From NCBI GenBank assembly GCA_029204225.1, contig CM055094.1:31057427-31121426 (forward strand): DNA of 64,000 bases. The letters run 5' to 3'. A model generated the notes under the pieces. The model had not been told where the DNA came from. It saw only the letters and a program-made list of their open reading frames with translations, and did no database searches. The stretch is from Diphasiastrum complanatum. Taxonomy: Eukaryota; Streptophyta; Lycopodiopsida; Lycopodiales; Lycopodiaceae. Positions 55,449-64,000 of the stretch are shown in pieces. The translations under genes were made by a program, and so were the position numbers. Within the stretch, counting starts at the first letter, position 1, and every line of letters begins with the position of its first letter.

Positions 55449-55602
55449 ATCACAAAGAAATTGCTAAAAAGAAAATGTTCTTGTTTATATATACATGTGT
55501 CTCATATTAAAGAAATTGCTAAGAAGAAAATGTTCTTGTTTTTGGGATCACAAAGAAATTGCTAAAAAGAAAATGTTCTTGTTTCTACATGTGCCTCATG
55601 AT
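55449..55602 (+). repeat. Three tandem copies of a ~50-60 bp unit
   Basis: CAAAGAAATTGCTAAAAAGA followed by AAATGTTCTTGTTT occurs three times, starting near 55452, 55509 and 55549. Confidence 0.8.
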
Positions 55603-57739
55603 AAAAAGAAGAAGAAGAGGATAGTTGTTATGCTAAAAACGGGACACTAATCCATGAGCAACAGGAGGCCAACTCCTAAAAAATGTAGCAAGAGCAGGTG
55701 AAGATGTGAAAAATAAACCAAGTCCACTATAAGAGGCTAGAAATGAAATGTATCTTTATGCAAACTATCTTTCATGTGTAAAACATGCACAAGCCAATTA
55801 AATGAAGAATTATATATGCATTAAACTATCATCAAATTTCTACAAAACTGACATGATTGTACAAGTAGGTGGAACACATTGTAACAAATAATGGGGTCAT
55901 TGAGCAAAACACTATGAAAGAATGCCAAAAGCAACCTAGGTTGGGTAACAAATTAAAATGGCAAACATATGTTTTTAAAGCTTCTTTCAAGAAAGATGTA
56001 ACAAACTCATGAGAGCCAATAAGAACACCAAGCACTTTATTATTATTCTTAAGATAAGAAAATCTTACCCACAAGTTATAGAAGAGCAAACCTTAAAAAG
56101 TAGAACAAAAGTATTGTTAGAATCATCAGGTGACAAACAAACTCATAAGTGTTAAAAAACCAATCTCGATGGGGTGCTAGAAGAGAGATGAGTATTTCTA
56201 TAATATACTATTGTGAAATTAGACCCCAAAAGCTCAAATTTGGAATCAAGCTTGAAATCTTTGGCAAATAAAGGAAGAGAGTCGATGGCTTTCAAATAAA
56301 GTCTTTCCAATGTCTAGATTGTAGTCAAAGAAATAATTGTAGGAGTATCAGAGCCCATTGATCCTGCGTGCCTGCTTATCAGATTCAGTTTGCCACAAGC
56401 TCCACAATGAAGTGAGAAGGTTCTTCACAAGAAGTGAAAGCTAGGAGAGGCAAGGTGTGAGAAAAGAAATTGTTTTTTCTTTTTTGCAAGTGTTGAGGCA
56501 TAGAAATCTTTAGTGGGGAATGAAGCATCAGTCTTCGAGGCATCAAAAAGGCCAAATCAAAGAAATCAGAAATCTGTTGAGTGGAAAAATTTCATGCTTT
56601 TTATCTAGTTTCATGTGCAAAATACTACTTATGAAGGAGACTTTTCTCAAGAAACTTGCTATTTAATTGTGTGAGGAACCACAAATCACATTGAATAGTG
56701 TCTAGTACTATTATCCACAGTTAGGAGGCATTTCAAATCTATTAAATAGAAATTTCGTTGAGTTTTTAGCTTACTTTTGTCCATTTTTTAAAACTTGTGT
56801 GTGGGAGCTTAGAAAGTCTGAAAAACTTTGTATTTTCCATCATTTATAGTAAGAGTAGTATTGGGAGGTACCCAACTAGAAAGAGAGTTGAATTTGGAGC
56901 TCATTGTACCAACAATCAATGATTTTGGTAAGGATTTGAGCTACAACAACACCCATTCTTTCGTTGTTCAATGATATTATGGACTTCTACTATCTTTCTT
57001 TTGCATTCCAAGGGTACAAGTGTTGTCCGAAATGCCTGAAAAGGTCCTAGAATGCCAAAAACCAGCCCTAAAAAGCTTGAAACGACTATTTCCAAGGCCG
57101 AAACGTTGAATCTTGGAGGTGAAACACCATAATATGGTCATGAAGCACGGTCAATGGAAGCGAAACATCTGAATCCATGTATCGAAGAGGTCTAAAAACT
57201 TAGCGTTTGGAAGAGTCTTTTGGAAGTTGTGGAGTAAGTGTGCACCAATCGCATGCTACCATGTGTACAGAATCCAAATCATTCATTTGACCTAGATCAA
57301 TGACTAAAATTGGTTGAAGTTTTTTAACTTCAAATTTCCTTTCCTCTATTTCTAGGACTAGCCCAACTTTTCTAAGGCCTTGTCCACTTGTGTATTTCAA
57401 CAAAAAACGAAAACACTGAGTGATATTTTGACGTGGTTGGAGAGACTTGTTTTTAAGATATGATTAGACAGAAACATGATCAAGAGTGATAGGCTACATG
57501 TTGATATGGAAATTTTGAAATCATAGATCTTTGCACGATGGAAATTTTTTTTTTTTTTTTTTGCAATTTCGTGCCATTTTCCAATCCAAGAGCACTAGTA
57601 ATCCATTTCAGGAGTGGAAAAGTACAATAGCAATAATCGTAAGCCAAATAGAGGTGCAATTAGATATGATGTTTTCCAATTTTGAAGCAAATTTTTATTT
57701 TTAACCAATTTTATCATTCAGAGTTATCTTATCACTGTT
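55603..57739. other. Unassigned sequence
   Basis: AT-rich with no recognised coding frame. A poly(T) run of about 20 lies at 57547-57562 and could be the reversed tail of an old retroposon. Confidence 0.35.
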
Positions 57740-59940
57740 ATGGCCACTATGTGTGATAGTGTATTATCAAATGCGAGTAAATTGGAAGCCACATCTAAAT
57801 ACTTAGTTTGGAAATTCAAAATGAAAAATATTTTGATGGAAAATGATTTCATGTCCACTTCTAGATGAAGATAGAAGAGCATTCAATAGGCAAGGTTGAA
57901 GAGCTCAGAGTTTTATCAATCTATAGGTGAAGACGCCATAATTTTCTATATTATTGATTTAGCAAGACCACAGGAAGCATGGGATACTCTGAATAAGTTG
58001 TTTGAGATAGTCAATGCTTTTCGCATTCTCTTTCTAAAGACAAAGTTACACATGTTGAGAATGGACAATGATGCTACCATAGCAGAGCATTAATTTTTCT
58101 TACGGTGAAGAAAATTAAAGGTCAACTAGTTGCCATTGGTGAGGTTGTCAATTATCATGAAATTGTGCAATTGACACTAAATAGTGTGTCGGATAGTTAT
58201 CAAACATTTGTCACAAGCATTCCCACAAGAGAGATCCTACCTACCTATGAGGAGCTAGGAGGATTGTTGCTTTAGGAGGAGCAAAGGAGAGAAAATAATG
58301 GCTATCACATTAATCAAACTTTGGATCAGAATAGGCATTTGCAGTTAGAGGTCAAAGCCATTATAGAAGAGAGAGATTTCCGTGAAGAGGTGAAACTCAA
58401 GATCTAATCTTGAGCAACTGAGTGGAAGAGAAAAATTTATTAAAATCGACAAGGAGGTGGGCAACAACAATTCAATCAAAAGAAACATGACAATTGTCAG
58501 TATTATCACAAGCCAGAGCATTGGGAGTGTGAATGCAAGAAAAAATAATTCAACTAAAGCAAGAAAATGGCAAATGGAAATTTAGTCACTATGTGGATCA
58601 ATGCTATCAAGAGAAGGATGATTAAAACTATCAAGATTCTTATGATGATGTAGGTGGGTCTTCTGAAAAAAAAAATTTGTCTTGATGTCGAGTGAGGATT
58701 ACCATAACATATGATACACATTGATAATGATGCTACGAAACACATGACCTCTCATTGTGAATGGTTTAGCAAGTTCAATCAATTGAGGATGTAGGCGCAG
58801 TCGATCAGATTGATGACAAGCAGCTATCAATAAAAGGTGTAGGTGTATTTTGTAATGGAAAGATTAAACAAATTGAAAATATTCAATACATTCTAGGATT
58901 GAAGAAAAATCTATTTTCAATAACTCTAATTGCGGGTCAAAACATAAAAGTCAAATTCGGTAGACAACGATGTCTTGTAAAAGACATGAAAGATATCTAC
59001 ATGGTGATCACAATAGGACAATGACTGGATGGTAACAAGTTATATTGAGTTGATGCTATGATAGATATAAAAGCTCTACTATTTTTGGTGATAGAAATTT
59101 TGAGTTTTGGCATCGTCTTAGACATATCAATACGTAGAGCATTTGAATCTTGAAGAGGCATTCTATGGTGGCTGAATTGCCTGATTTGACTGTGATAGAA
59201 AAATCTATAAAAGTTGTGTGATGGAAAAACAACATAGAAAGAGATTTTTAAAATCAAAATTGAGGATACCTACTCAAATTATTGAACTAGTTCACATAGA
59301 TGTTTGCGAGAAGATGCGAATGAGATCCATTGAAGCTACTTATTACTTTGTGACCCTCATTGAAGATTATAGGTGCTAGATGTATCTTATTGCATATAAA
59401 TTAGATGTATTTGCAAAGTTTATTGAGTTCAAGAAAATGGTAGAGAAAAAAAATAGGCTAGAGTATGAATCAAATTAGTTCTATATTGATCATGGCTTTC
59501 AAAGACAAGTTACTACTTCTCACACACTTGAACAAAATGGAGCTGCTGAGAGAAAGAACAGGGCAATTGTGGAACTAGCATGAACAATGTTGAAGAACAT
59601 GACTCTACCAAATAGTTTTTTGGTGTTAGATTGCAACATGGTAGTTTATCTACTGAACATGTGTCCAAAGGTTGTAGAGTCCAAAACACCTGAAGAAGTC
59701 TTCTCATCAGTAAAACTGGAAATCTCTTATCTTCGAGTATTTGGTTGTAAAAATTTTGCACATATATCGAAAGATGATAGAAAAAGATTTGATGTAAAAG
59801 TTTACAAAGGGATATGATGATAGAGCTAAAGCATACAAATTATCATCAGTCAAGATGTTTTTTTTTATGAAGTTGACGGTCATATTAGCAATGTAGACTT
59901 GCATGGATTGTCATTTGATCATGCATTAGAGAAAATATGG
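57740..59940 (+). pseudogene. Copia-6: heavily decayed gag-protease-integrase remnant
   Basis: An ATG at 57740 opens MATMCDSVLSNASKLEATSK and YLVWKFKMKNILMEN. Gag follows with RPQEAWDTLNKLFEIVNAFR, LHMLRMDNDATIAEH and TFVTSIPTREILPTYEELGG. The zinc knuckle is damaged (CQYYHKPEHWECECKKK). The protease site DSG-A has become DNDATKHMTSHCEW. Integrase fragments are LVHIDVCEKM, LEQNGAAERKNRAIVELA and LRVFGCKNFAHISKDDRKRF. Stops occur every 30-60 codons. RT and LTRs are not recognised. Confidence 0.8.
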
Positions 59941-60439
59941 GCCCAAAGAGGGCCCTATAAGAAATGCCATGTGGGAGAGAGAAAAATAACTATAAAGTAA
60001 TGATAATATCATTTTCTAACTTCTTTACACATCTGCCCGCACTACTTTCCATGTAAATGAATGCACCTTAGTTTAGTCACATCAAACTTCACTGGTGGTT
60101 AACCATAGTTAAAATATAATTTTCAAAATGCTAAAATATTCCCTCCCAATAGTTGGGAACACTCAAAAATTTGAATTAGGAGTGACATTTCTGAAACAAA
60201 GCCTACGCCATCTCTATCTCCAGGGTCAAAAACAAGTGTTTAGTGCCATCTCTATCTCCAGCAGAGTCGTTAGCGCCATATCCAGCTTTGTTATTGTCAC
60301 TATGTTGTTTGTTACTATACTACTGTATTGATGACAAAGCCTTATCATCTTCATGTGGATCTGTCACCAGAATATGCTCCGCTCAGGACAAGAAATTCAA
60401 AGCAACTCAAATTGTCAACTTCTAATATGGTCTGATATA
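59941..60439 (+). other. 5' flank of coiled-coil gene copy C
   Basis: It begins with the segment shared with 46286 onward. The phrase GCCATCTCTATCTCCAG occurs twice (about 60207 and 60246). Confidence 0.4.
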
Positions 60440-60960
60440 GGGAGGAAAAGCTAAAGCATGTAGATTTATGGTCATCAGGAACATTGTATCCTATTGATCC
60501 ATGTTCATTGCAACATCCAGATTTTCATTCGGTGAGTCTAATAAATAATCTATATGTGTCATGGTAAAAATGACCTTTTGGGTTATTGTGAGAATTTGAT
60601 GCTCTATGGGAATGCACATTCAATGCAAAGAATACATTATTTGGAAGAGGAATCAAGGAAAATATCAAAGGAGTGCAAAGAAAAGTCTACAAAGTTGAAA
60701 ACTTGTTTGGATGAAAATGATATGCTCAAGAAGGAGATCCAAAGGTTGAAATCTTCTTTGCATCATTATACAACTAGTAATGATGAGATAAAAACTGCAT
60801 TTCAATCCATGCGTATCTCACATTTGTCTTTTATTAAAGATATGGATGTGCTCAACAGAAAGGTCTGAAGCAACAAGAGGAAAAGACTGGTAAACAGGGA
60901 CATATGTGATCTATCATCTAGAGGAAGTCATAGAAAAAGACGAATCTGTGCATTCAAGTA
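60440..60960 (+). pseudogene. Unrecognised coiled-coil gene family, copy C (N-terminal part)
   Basis: It matches copy A part one: SGTLYPIDPCSLQHPDFHSV, then LLGYCENLMLYGNAHSMQRI and HYLEEES. A strongly heptad-like coiled coil follows (ISKECKEKSTKLKTCLDEND, MLKKEIQRLKSSL), then FIKDMDVLNRK. After an in-frame TGA the basic end reads NKRKRLVNRDICDLSSRGSH and RKRR. A shift near 60570 and that TGA break the frame. The second part seen in copies A and B does not follow. It is the best copy for the N-terminal domain. Confidence 0.55.
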
Positions 60961-61142
60961 AGATATAGCTTATTTGGTATTGAATATTGCTTGAACTTTT
61001 TGATTCATTCATAATCACTAATTTTGTTATTTATTCATTTCAATTTTCTGTTGATTTGCTTATTATATACTACTGTGAATACTATGAGTGTCCTAATTTC
61101 TACTGACATTTTCATGAACATTACATTGCATGCGGAGGTGCA

Positions 61143-61546
61143 TTATAGATATATCTTCACATCTTGTTTGCATAGAAAAAAAATAAATGTAGACTGAAAA
61201 TCAACAAATCTACATTTTTTATTGTGAATTGGACACTCATCTATAGACTTGAAATCATTATGTAACTTGGTAAACATTCTGTCAAACTTAGCTTTATAGA
61301 TATGCTTGTCGAGTGCCACCAGGTCCTGATAATGAATCATGTCCTTATTTTGAGATCTGAATAACGGAGTACTGAGTAGGGACTTAAATATGAGATATAT
61401 CTCAGAAATGCCTCCACACCAAGACCCTCAGTAATAGAAGGAAGAATAAAAAGAAAAGGAGAAAAAAGAGATTTGAAATACTCCAAACTATTAGTAATAC
61501 CAAATTCATGAAAAAAAGAAAGCAAACTAGAATCAAAATTAGACAT
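61143..61546 (-). CDS. Hypothetical gene divergent from the H3-like gene
   Basis: I do not recognise it. An ATG at 61546 starts MSNFDSSLLSFFHEFGITNS, followed by a hydrophobic stretch (FKSLFSPFLFILPSITEG) and RYISYLSPYSVLRYSD. A stop after KIRT at 61337 overlaps a second frame, MIHYQDLVALDKHIYKAKFD and RMFTKLHNDFKSIDECPIHN, to 61143. Both frames look protein-like, so a frameshift or an unseen intron joins them. A leftward TATA box (61858-61865) lies about 310 bp upstream. It shares its promoter region with the H3-like gene. Confidence 0.4.
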
Positions 61547-61579
61547 TTTAAACAAAAACTATAGATGTAAAATTCCAAA

Positions 61580-61807
61580 TATCGCTCTCAAGCGCAAACT
61601 GCAGGTCAGACAAGCACCTCAAGGCAATGTGCGCTCAAAAGAGATACTAGAAATTAGAGTATCAGATCCGAGCGCGTGAAGAAAGAGCACACAAGAAAGG
61701 AGATGTAAGGCACGCTTGAATGTGATACCGGATGAGGCAGTATCGGTTATAGACACAAGTTAGTCAACGGAGGATAATCAGTGCAAACGGCGCTCTTGAA
61801 ATCGATA
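61580..61807. promoter_or_regulatory. Left array of 16-bp motifs (TATCRNTYTCRAGCGC)
   Basis: Copies lie at 61580-61595 (+, TATCGCTCTCAAGCGC), 61631-61646 (-, TATCTCTTTTGAGCGC), 61660-61675 (+, TATCAGATCCGAGCGC), 61712-61727 (-, TATCACATTCAAGCGT) and 61790-61807 (-, two bases longer). The first four start 51, 29 and 52 bp apart and alternate in strand. If the leftward TATA box is used, the array lies in the 5' UTR of the minus-strand gene. Confidence 0.75.
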
Positions 61808-61857
61808 TTCGACCAAGAAATCATAAATTTGCATGAAAATCCGAGTTGAAAATGACC

Positions 61858-61865
61858 TATTTATA
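61858..61865 (-). promoter_or_regulatory. TATA box for leftward transcription
   Basis: The minus strand reads TATAAATA. It sits at the left edge of the CACGTG cluster. Confidence 0.5.
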
Positions 61866-61876
61866 AAAAAAATTCA

Positions 61877-62115
61877 CACGTGTGGAGAATAACGAAGAAA
61901 CACGTGTTGATGTATGATTGGTCAGAATTAATACGTCGTATAGAGAATGATTGATTTGACATCTGTCACGTGCGAGAATGACACGCATCGAAACGAGATT
62001 CGTTCACTTGTCCCAACCCACGTGGCCTCATAATTGAGTCATCATTGTCAGTACGGACATTCCACGTGGACCAATAAGCTAACAACATGTGCCTTCGGCC
62101 GTCTTTTCACACGTG
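61877..62115. promoter_or_regulatory. Six CACGTG (G-box) elements in 239 bp
   Basis: Exact CACGTG at 61877, 61901, 61967, 62019, 62063 and 62110. In plants bZIP and bHLH factors bind G-boxes. All six lie between the two divergent TATA boxes. A CCAAT sits at 62071. Confidence 0.85.
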
Positions 62116-62128
62116 CAAAAATTTTGTA

Positions 62129-62136
62129 TATATAAG
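62129..62136 (+). promoter_or_regulatory. TATA box of the H3-like gene
   Basis: TATATAAG lies 250 bp before the start codon and just after the last G-box. Confidence 0.6.
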
Positions 62137-62186
62137 TCCTCGAAATTTTCATTTTTTTTCACAAAATTTTCGGTTTTCGCTCCCAA

Positions 62187-62336
62187 TATCACTCTCAAGC
62201 GCGCCCTCTCACCGTTTAATCGTCCGCCCTCTCACAGTGCGCTCGAGACCGATACCGCTGGTAGTCCAATATTGCTTTCGAGCGCGCATCTTGTTTCTTA
62301 AAATATTCTGTGTATATCTTGCGTTCGAAACCAATA
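62187..62336. promoter_or_regulatory. Right array of 16-bp motifs (TATCRNTYTCRAGCGC)
   Basis: Copies lie at 62187-62202 (+, TATCACTCTCAAGCGC), 62239-62254 (-, TATCGGTCTCGAGCGC), 62270-62285 (+, TATTGCTTTCGAGCGC) and 62321-62336 (-, TATTGGTTTCGAACGC). Starts are 52, 31 and 51 bp apart, in the same strand order as the left array. It lies between the TATA box and the ATG of the H3-like gene. Confidence 0.8.
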
Positions 62337-62383
62337 TTCAGTTCTAGTATCAACTTTTTTTTGTTAATTTTCTTCTTCTCAGA

Positions 62384-63578
62384 ATGATGGCTAGGACCAA
62401 ATCCACTGCCCGTGCCATAACCACTATACAGCCATTCCATGCTCGTGTTCCCCCTAGTACTGGCCATAGACGTGGCAAGAAGCAGGTCTGGCTGAGGGAG
62501 ATTAGAAAACTCCAGAGATCAACTGAACTGTTGATCCCCAGAGCTCCTTTCAGCCGATCTATAAGGAAGTCACTTTGTCACTTGGGCTAAATGCTCGTTT
62601 TGTCGTGACAGCCATGCAGGCCTTACAGGGTGCTGCAGAATATTTTATGTCCCAGTTTTTTGAGGATACTTGTCTTTTGGCAGTGCGTGGTAAGCGTGTC
62701 ACCATCTTGGCCAAAGATTTCGTCATTCTCAGAAGGTTTCGAGACCGTTTTTCTGGTCTGTATGTTGATAACGCTAGCACCTCCAAAGACCTGCCCTGGG
62801 TAGAACCAACTTGCCTACTACCTCTAGGAGGTAGAGGAAGCAGCCTGTCCCCAAGAAGGCTGGATCTCGAAGGCCAGCTACTTCCCTTCCTCCTAGAGTT
62901 ATCCTAGCCAAGAGACCCCGGATCATCTGGTGAGCTTTGAGTCAGATGTTGGCGAGAATCTTCACCTCTTCTTCCTCCTGTTACTCGTCCAGCTCCTCAG
63001 CAAGTTTCTTCACCAAAAGTGTTGATTACCCAAGAGGAGCTCGACAAAGTAACAGAGAAATCTGTAAATATTGTTTTTACTTTTTTGAGTGGTATAATTT
63101 ACAAGTGGATGTAGATATTGAAAAGGTAATATTCTGTTCATTTGTAGTTCCTTTCATTCTGATTCATATTTTTTTACTATCATTGTTTGTAATTTGCTGA
63201 TTCTCATGTTTTGTGATGATAGTTCACTCTTGAGCCGTATACTTCTGACGATGTATATAGATCTTGGCAAGAGTTGATCAGAACCTATGCCCAGAACGGT
63301 GTAAGTGTTGCACCTGAGATCGAGGGCCCTCAAAAGCAAGCTGCTCCTACCTTAACAGCCTTTCAGGTTGTTCAGGATGCAGATCTTAGTATATATAATT
63401 GAAAGGAATAGAAGTCCTTCCTAATACAGAGGAAGGCAATATTATAGCAAAGAGTCCTCTTGTCTTAAAAGGCATTGAGGCCCTTCCCGAAACAGAGGAA
63501 GACGAGATTATAGAAAGAGCTGTTCCCTTATCAATTCCTAATACTGATAAAGAATATATAAAAAAATTGACTGAATAG
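62384..63578 (+). pseudogene. Divergent histone H3-like gene with C-terminal extension, frameshifted
   Basis: ATGs at 62384 and 62387 give MARTKSTAR, close to the H3 tail start MARTKQTAR. A divergent tail follows, then the H3 alpha-N helix and helix 1 region (WLREIRKLQRSTELLIPRAP). A one-base shift near 62565 moves the histone fold to the next frame: EVTLSLGLNARF, VVTAMQALQGAAEYFMSQFF, EDTCLLAVRGKRVTILAKDF, LRRF. ELLIP resembles centromeric H3, but loop 1 is not lengthened. Beyond the fold a basic Pro-rich part (RKQPVPKKAGSRRP) and VLITQEELDKVTEKSVNIVF precede an intron at 63126-63222. The last exon carries TLEPYTSDDVYRSWQELIRT and, after another shift, two 22-residue repeats (LKGIExLPxTEE) to a TAG at 63576-63578. 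Normal H3 ends right after the fold, so the ~250-codon extension is abnormal. Three or more shifts suggest a pseudogene. Confidence 0.7.
63399..63530 (+). repeat. Two 66-bp coding direct repeats
   Basis: 63399-63464 and 63465-63530 are in-frame units encoding LKGIE-V/A-LP-N/E-TEE-x-x-II and related residues. They lie at the C-terminal end of the H3-like gene. Confidence 0.8.
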
Positions 63579-63600
63579 AGATCTATTTGTAAATAGAGAT

Positions 63601-63622
63601 ACATATATATATATATATATAC
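63601..63622 (+). repeat. (AT)n microsatellite
   Basis: ACATATAT followed by AT repeats, 25 bp after the H3-like stop codon. Confidence 0.9.
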
Positions 63623-64000
63623 ATACAATCATTTTACATGTAAACAACTCGTTTATGGGTTTTTTCTTATTGATATCAATATAGATTCTTACAATCAGGT
63701 TGTGTCCATAGTGTAATACTGGAATGCAATTTTCTATATTGATAAAAAGACATGATGATTGGCATGTATTTGCTGATAGTGAATCTCAATGTTCTTCCCT
63801 AATTTGGATTGTTTCACCAATATATCTGCATTTGATCTCGAGCTCATGTCTTTTATGTACCTACATAAAACTGATACAAAGTTAGTTACAATTAGTACAG
63901 AGATTGTATTAGAAAGTTTTGATTGAAACTATTCATAAAAGATCGAGTGTTTACAGTTACTTACGAGTTTACCATTGAAATGAATTTGAAGTCTGAAAGT
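63623..64000. other. AT-rich 3' flank, nothing recognised
   Basis: No coding frame or repeat is recognised from here to the end of the window. Confidence 0.45.

Noticed and set aside
61580-62336. CRISPR-like array
   Set aside because: The 16-bp units alternate in strand, vary in sequence and have two spacer classes. There is no cas gene and the genome is eukaryotic.
62384-62907. Functional CENH3 gene
   Set aside because: The ELLIP motif fits, but loop 1 lacks the usual extension, the frame is broken near 62565, and the protein would not end after the fold.

Overview
This window is nuclear DNA of a land plant. It holds one conserved spliced gene for chloroplast-type arginine biosynthesis, surrounded by several generations of broken Ty1/copia, Ty3/gypsy, LINE-like and hAT-like elements and long (GA)n/(TC)n/(AC)n microsatellites. 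Long TE-filled introns, together with a ParB-methyltransferase remnant and a DUF7869-like remnant, fit a non-flowering plant such as a fern better than a compact angiosperm genome. That placement is inference; no species marker is visible.

Layout. 1-2.7 kb: minus-strand gypsy pol with a chromodomain-like tail and the start of its 3' LTR, fused at about 2.71 kb to a LINE ORF1-like reading frame (2.7-3.55 kb). 3.8-8.8 kb: minus-strand copia-1, which has LTRs, gag, protease and integrase but no reverse transcriptase; its hinge is duplicated. 8.8-12.95 kb: plus-strand copia-2, cut inside its RT and joined to a minus-strand BED-finger hAT-like frame (12.95-13.7 kb). 14.5-27.0 kb: ten exons of N-acetyl-gamma-glutamyl-phosphate reductase (AGPR/ArgC) on the plus strand, ending in a stop codon. 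The 5' exons are not in the window, so the whole TE nest at 1-14.5 kb probably lies in one AGPR intron. The first visible AGPR intron also holds a hAT DUF659 fragment, a 5' LTR plus gag of another copia, and a gypsy integrase remnant. 27.87-32.86 kb: copia-3, structurally complete with a 5-bp target duplication but internally defective. 34.9-39.6 kb: old copia-4.

40.5-48 kb is the first unusual region. A decayed, intron-bearing minus-strand gene joins a ParB-like domain to a beta-class DNA N4/N6-methyltransferase domain. It is divergent from a plus-strand DUF7869-type transposase-like pseudogene. Next to it is the first of three copies (A 46.8-47.9, B 52.7-53.5, C 60.4-61.0 kb) of an unrecognised coiled-coil gene family. 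Copia-5 (48.1-51 kb plus LTR), a nuclease-like fragment (54.7-55.1 kb) and copia-6 (57.7-59.9 kb) lie between the copies.

61.1-63.6 kb is the second unusual region. A minus-strand hypothetical gene and a plus-strand, frameshifted, divergent histone H3-like gene with a long C-terminal extension are transcribed apart from a compact bidirectional promoter. It has a TATA box at each edge and six CACGTG boxes between them. Each presumed 5' UTR carries the same array of 16-bp motifs (consensus TATCRNTYTCRAGCGC) in alternating orientation with the same spacing (about 51, 30, 51 bp). I know of no described element with this structure.
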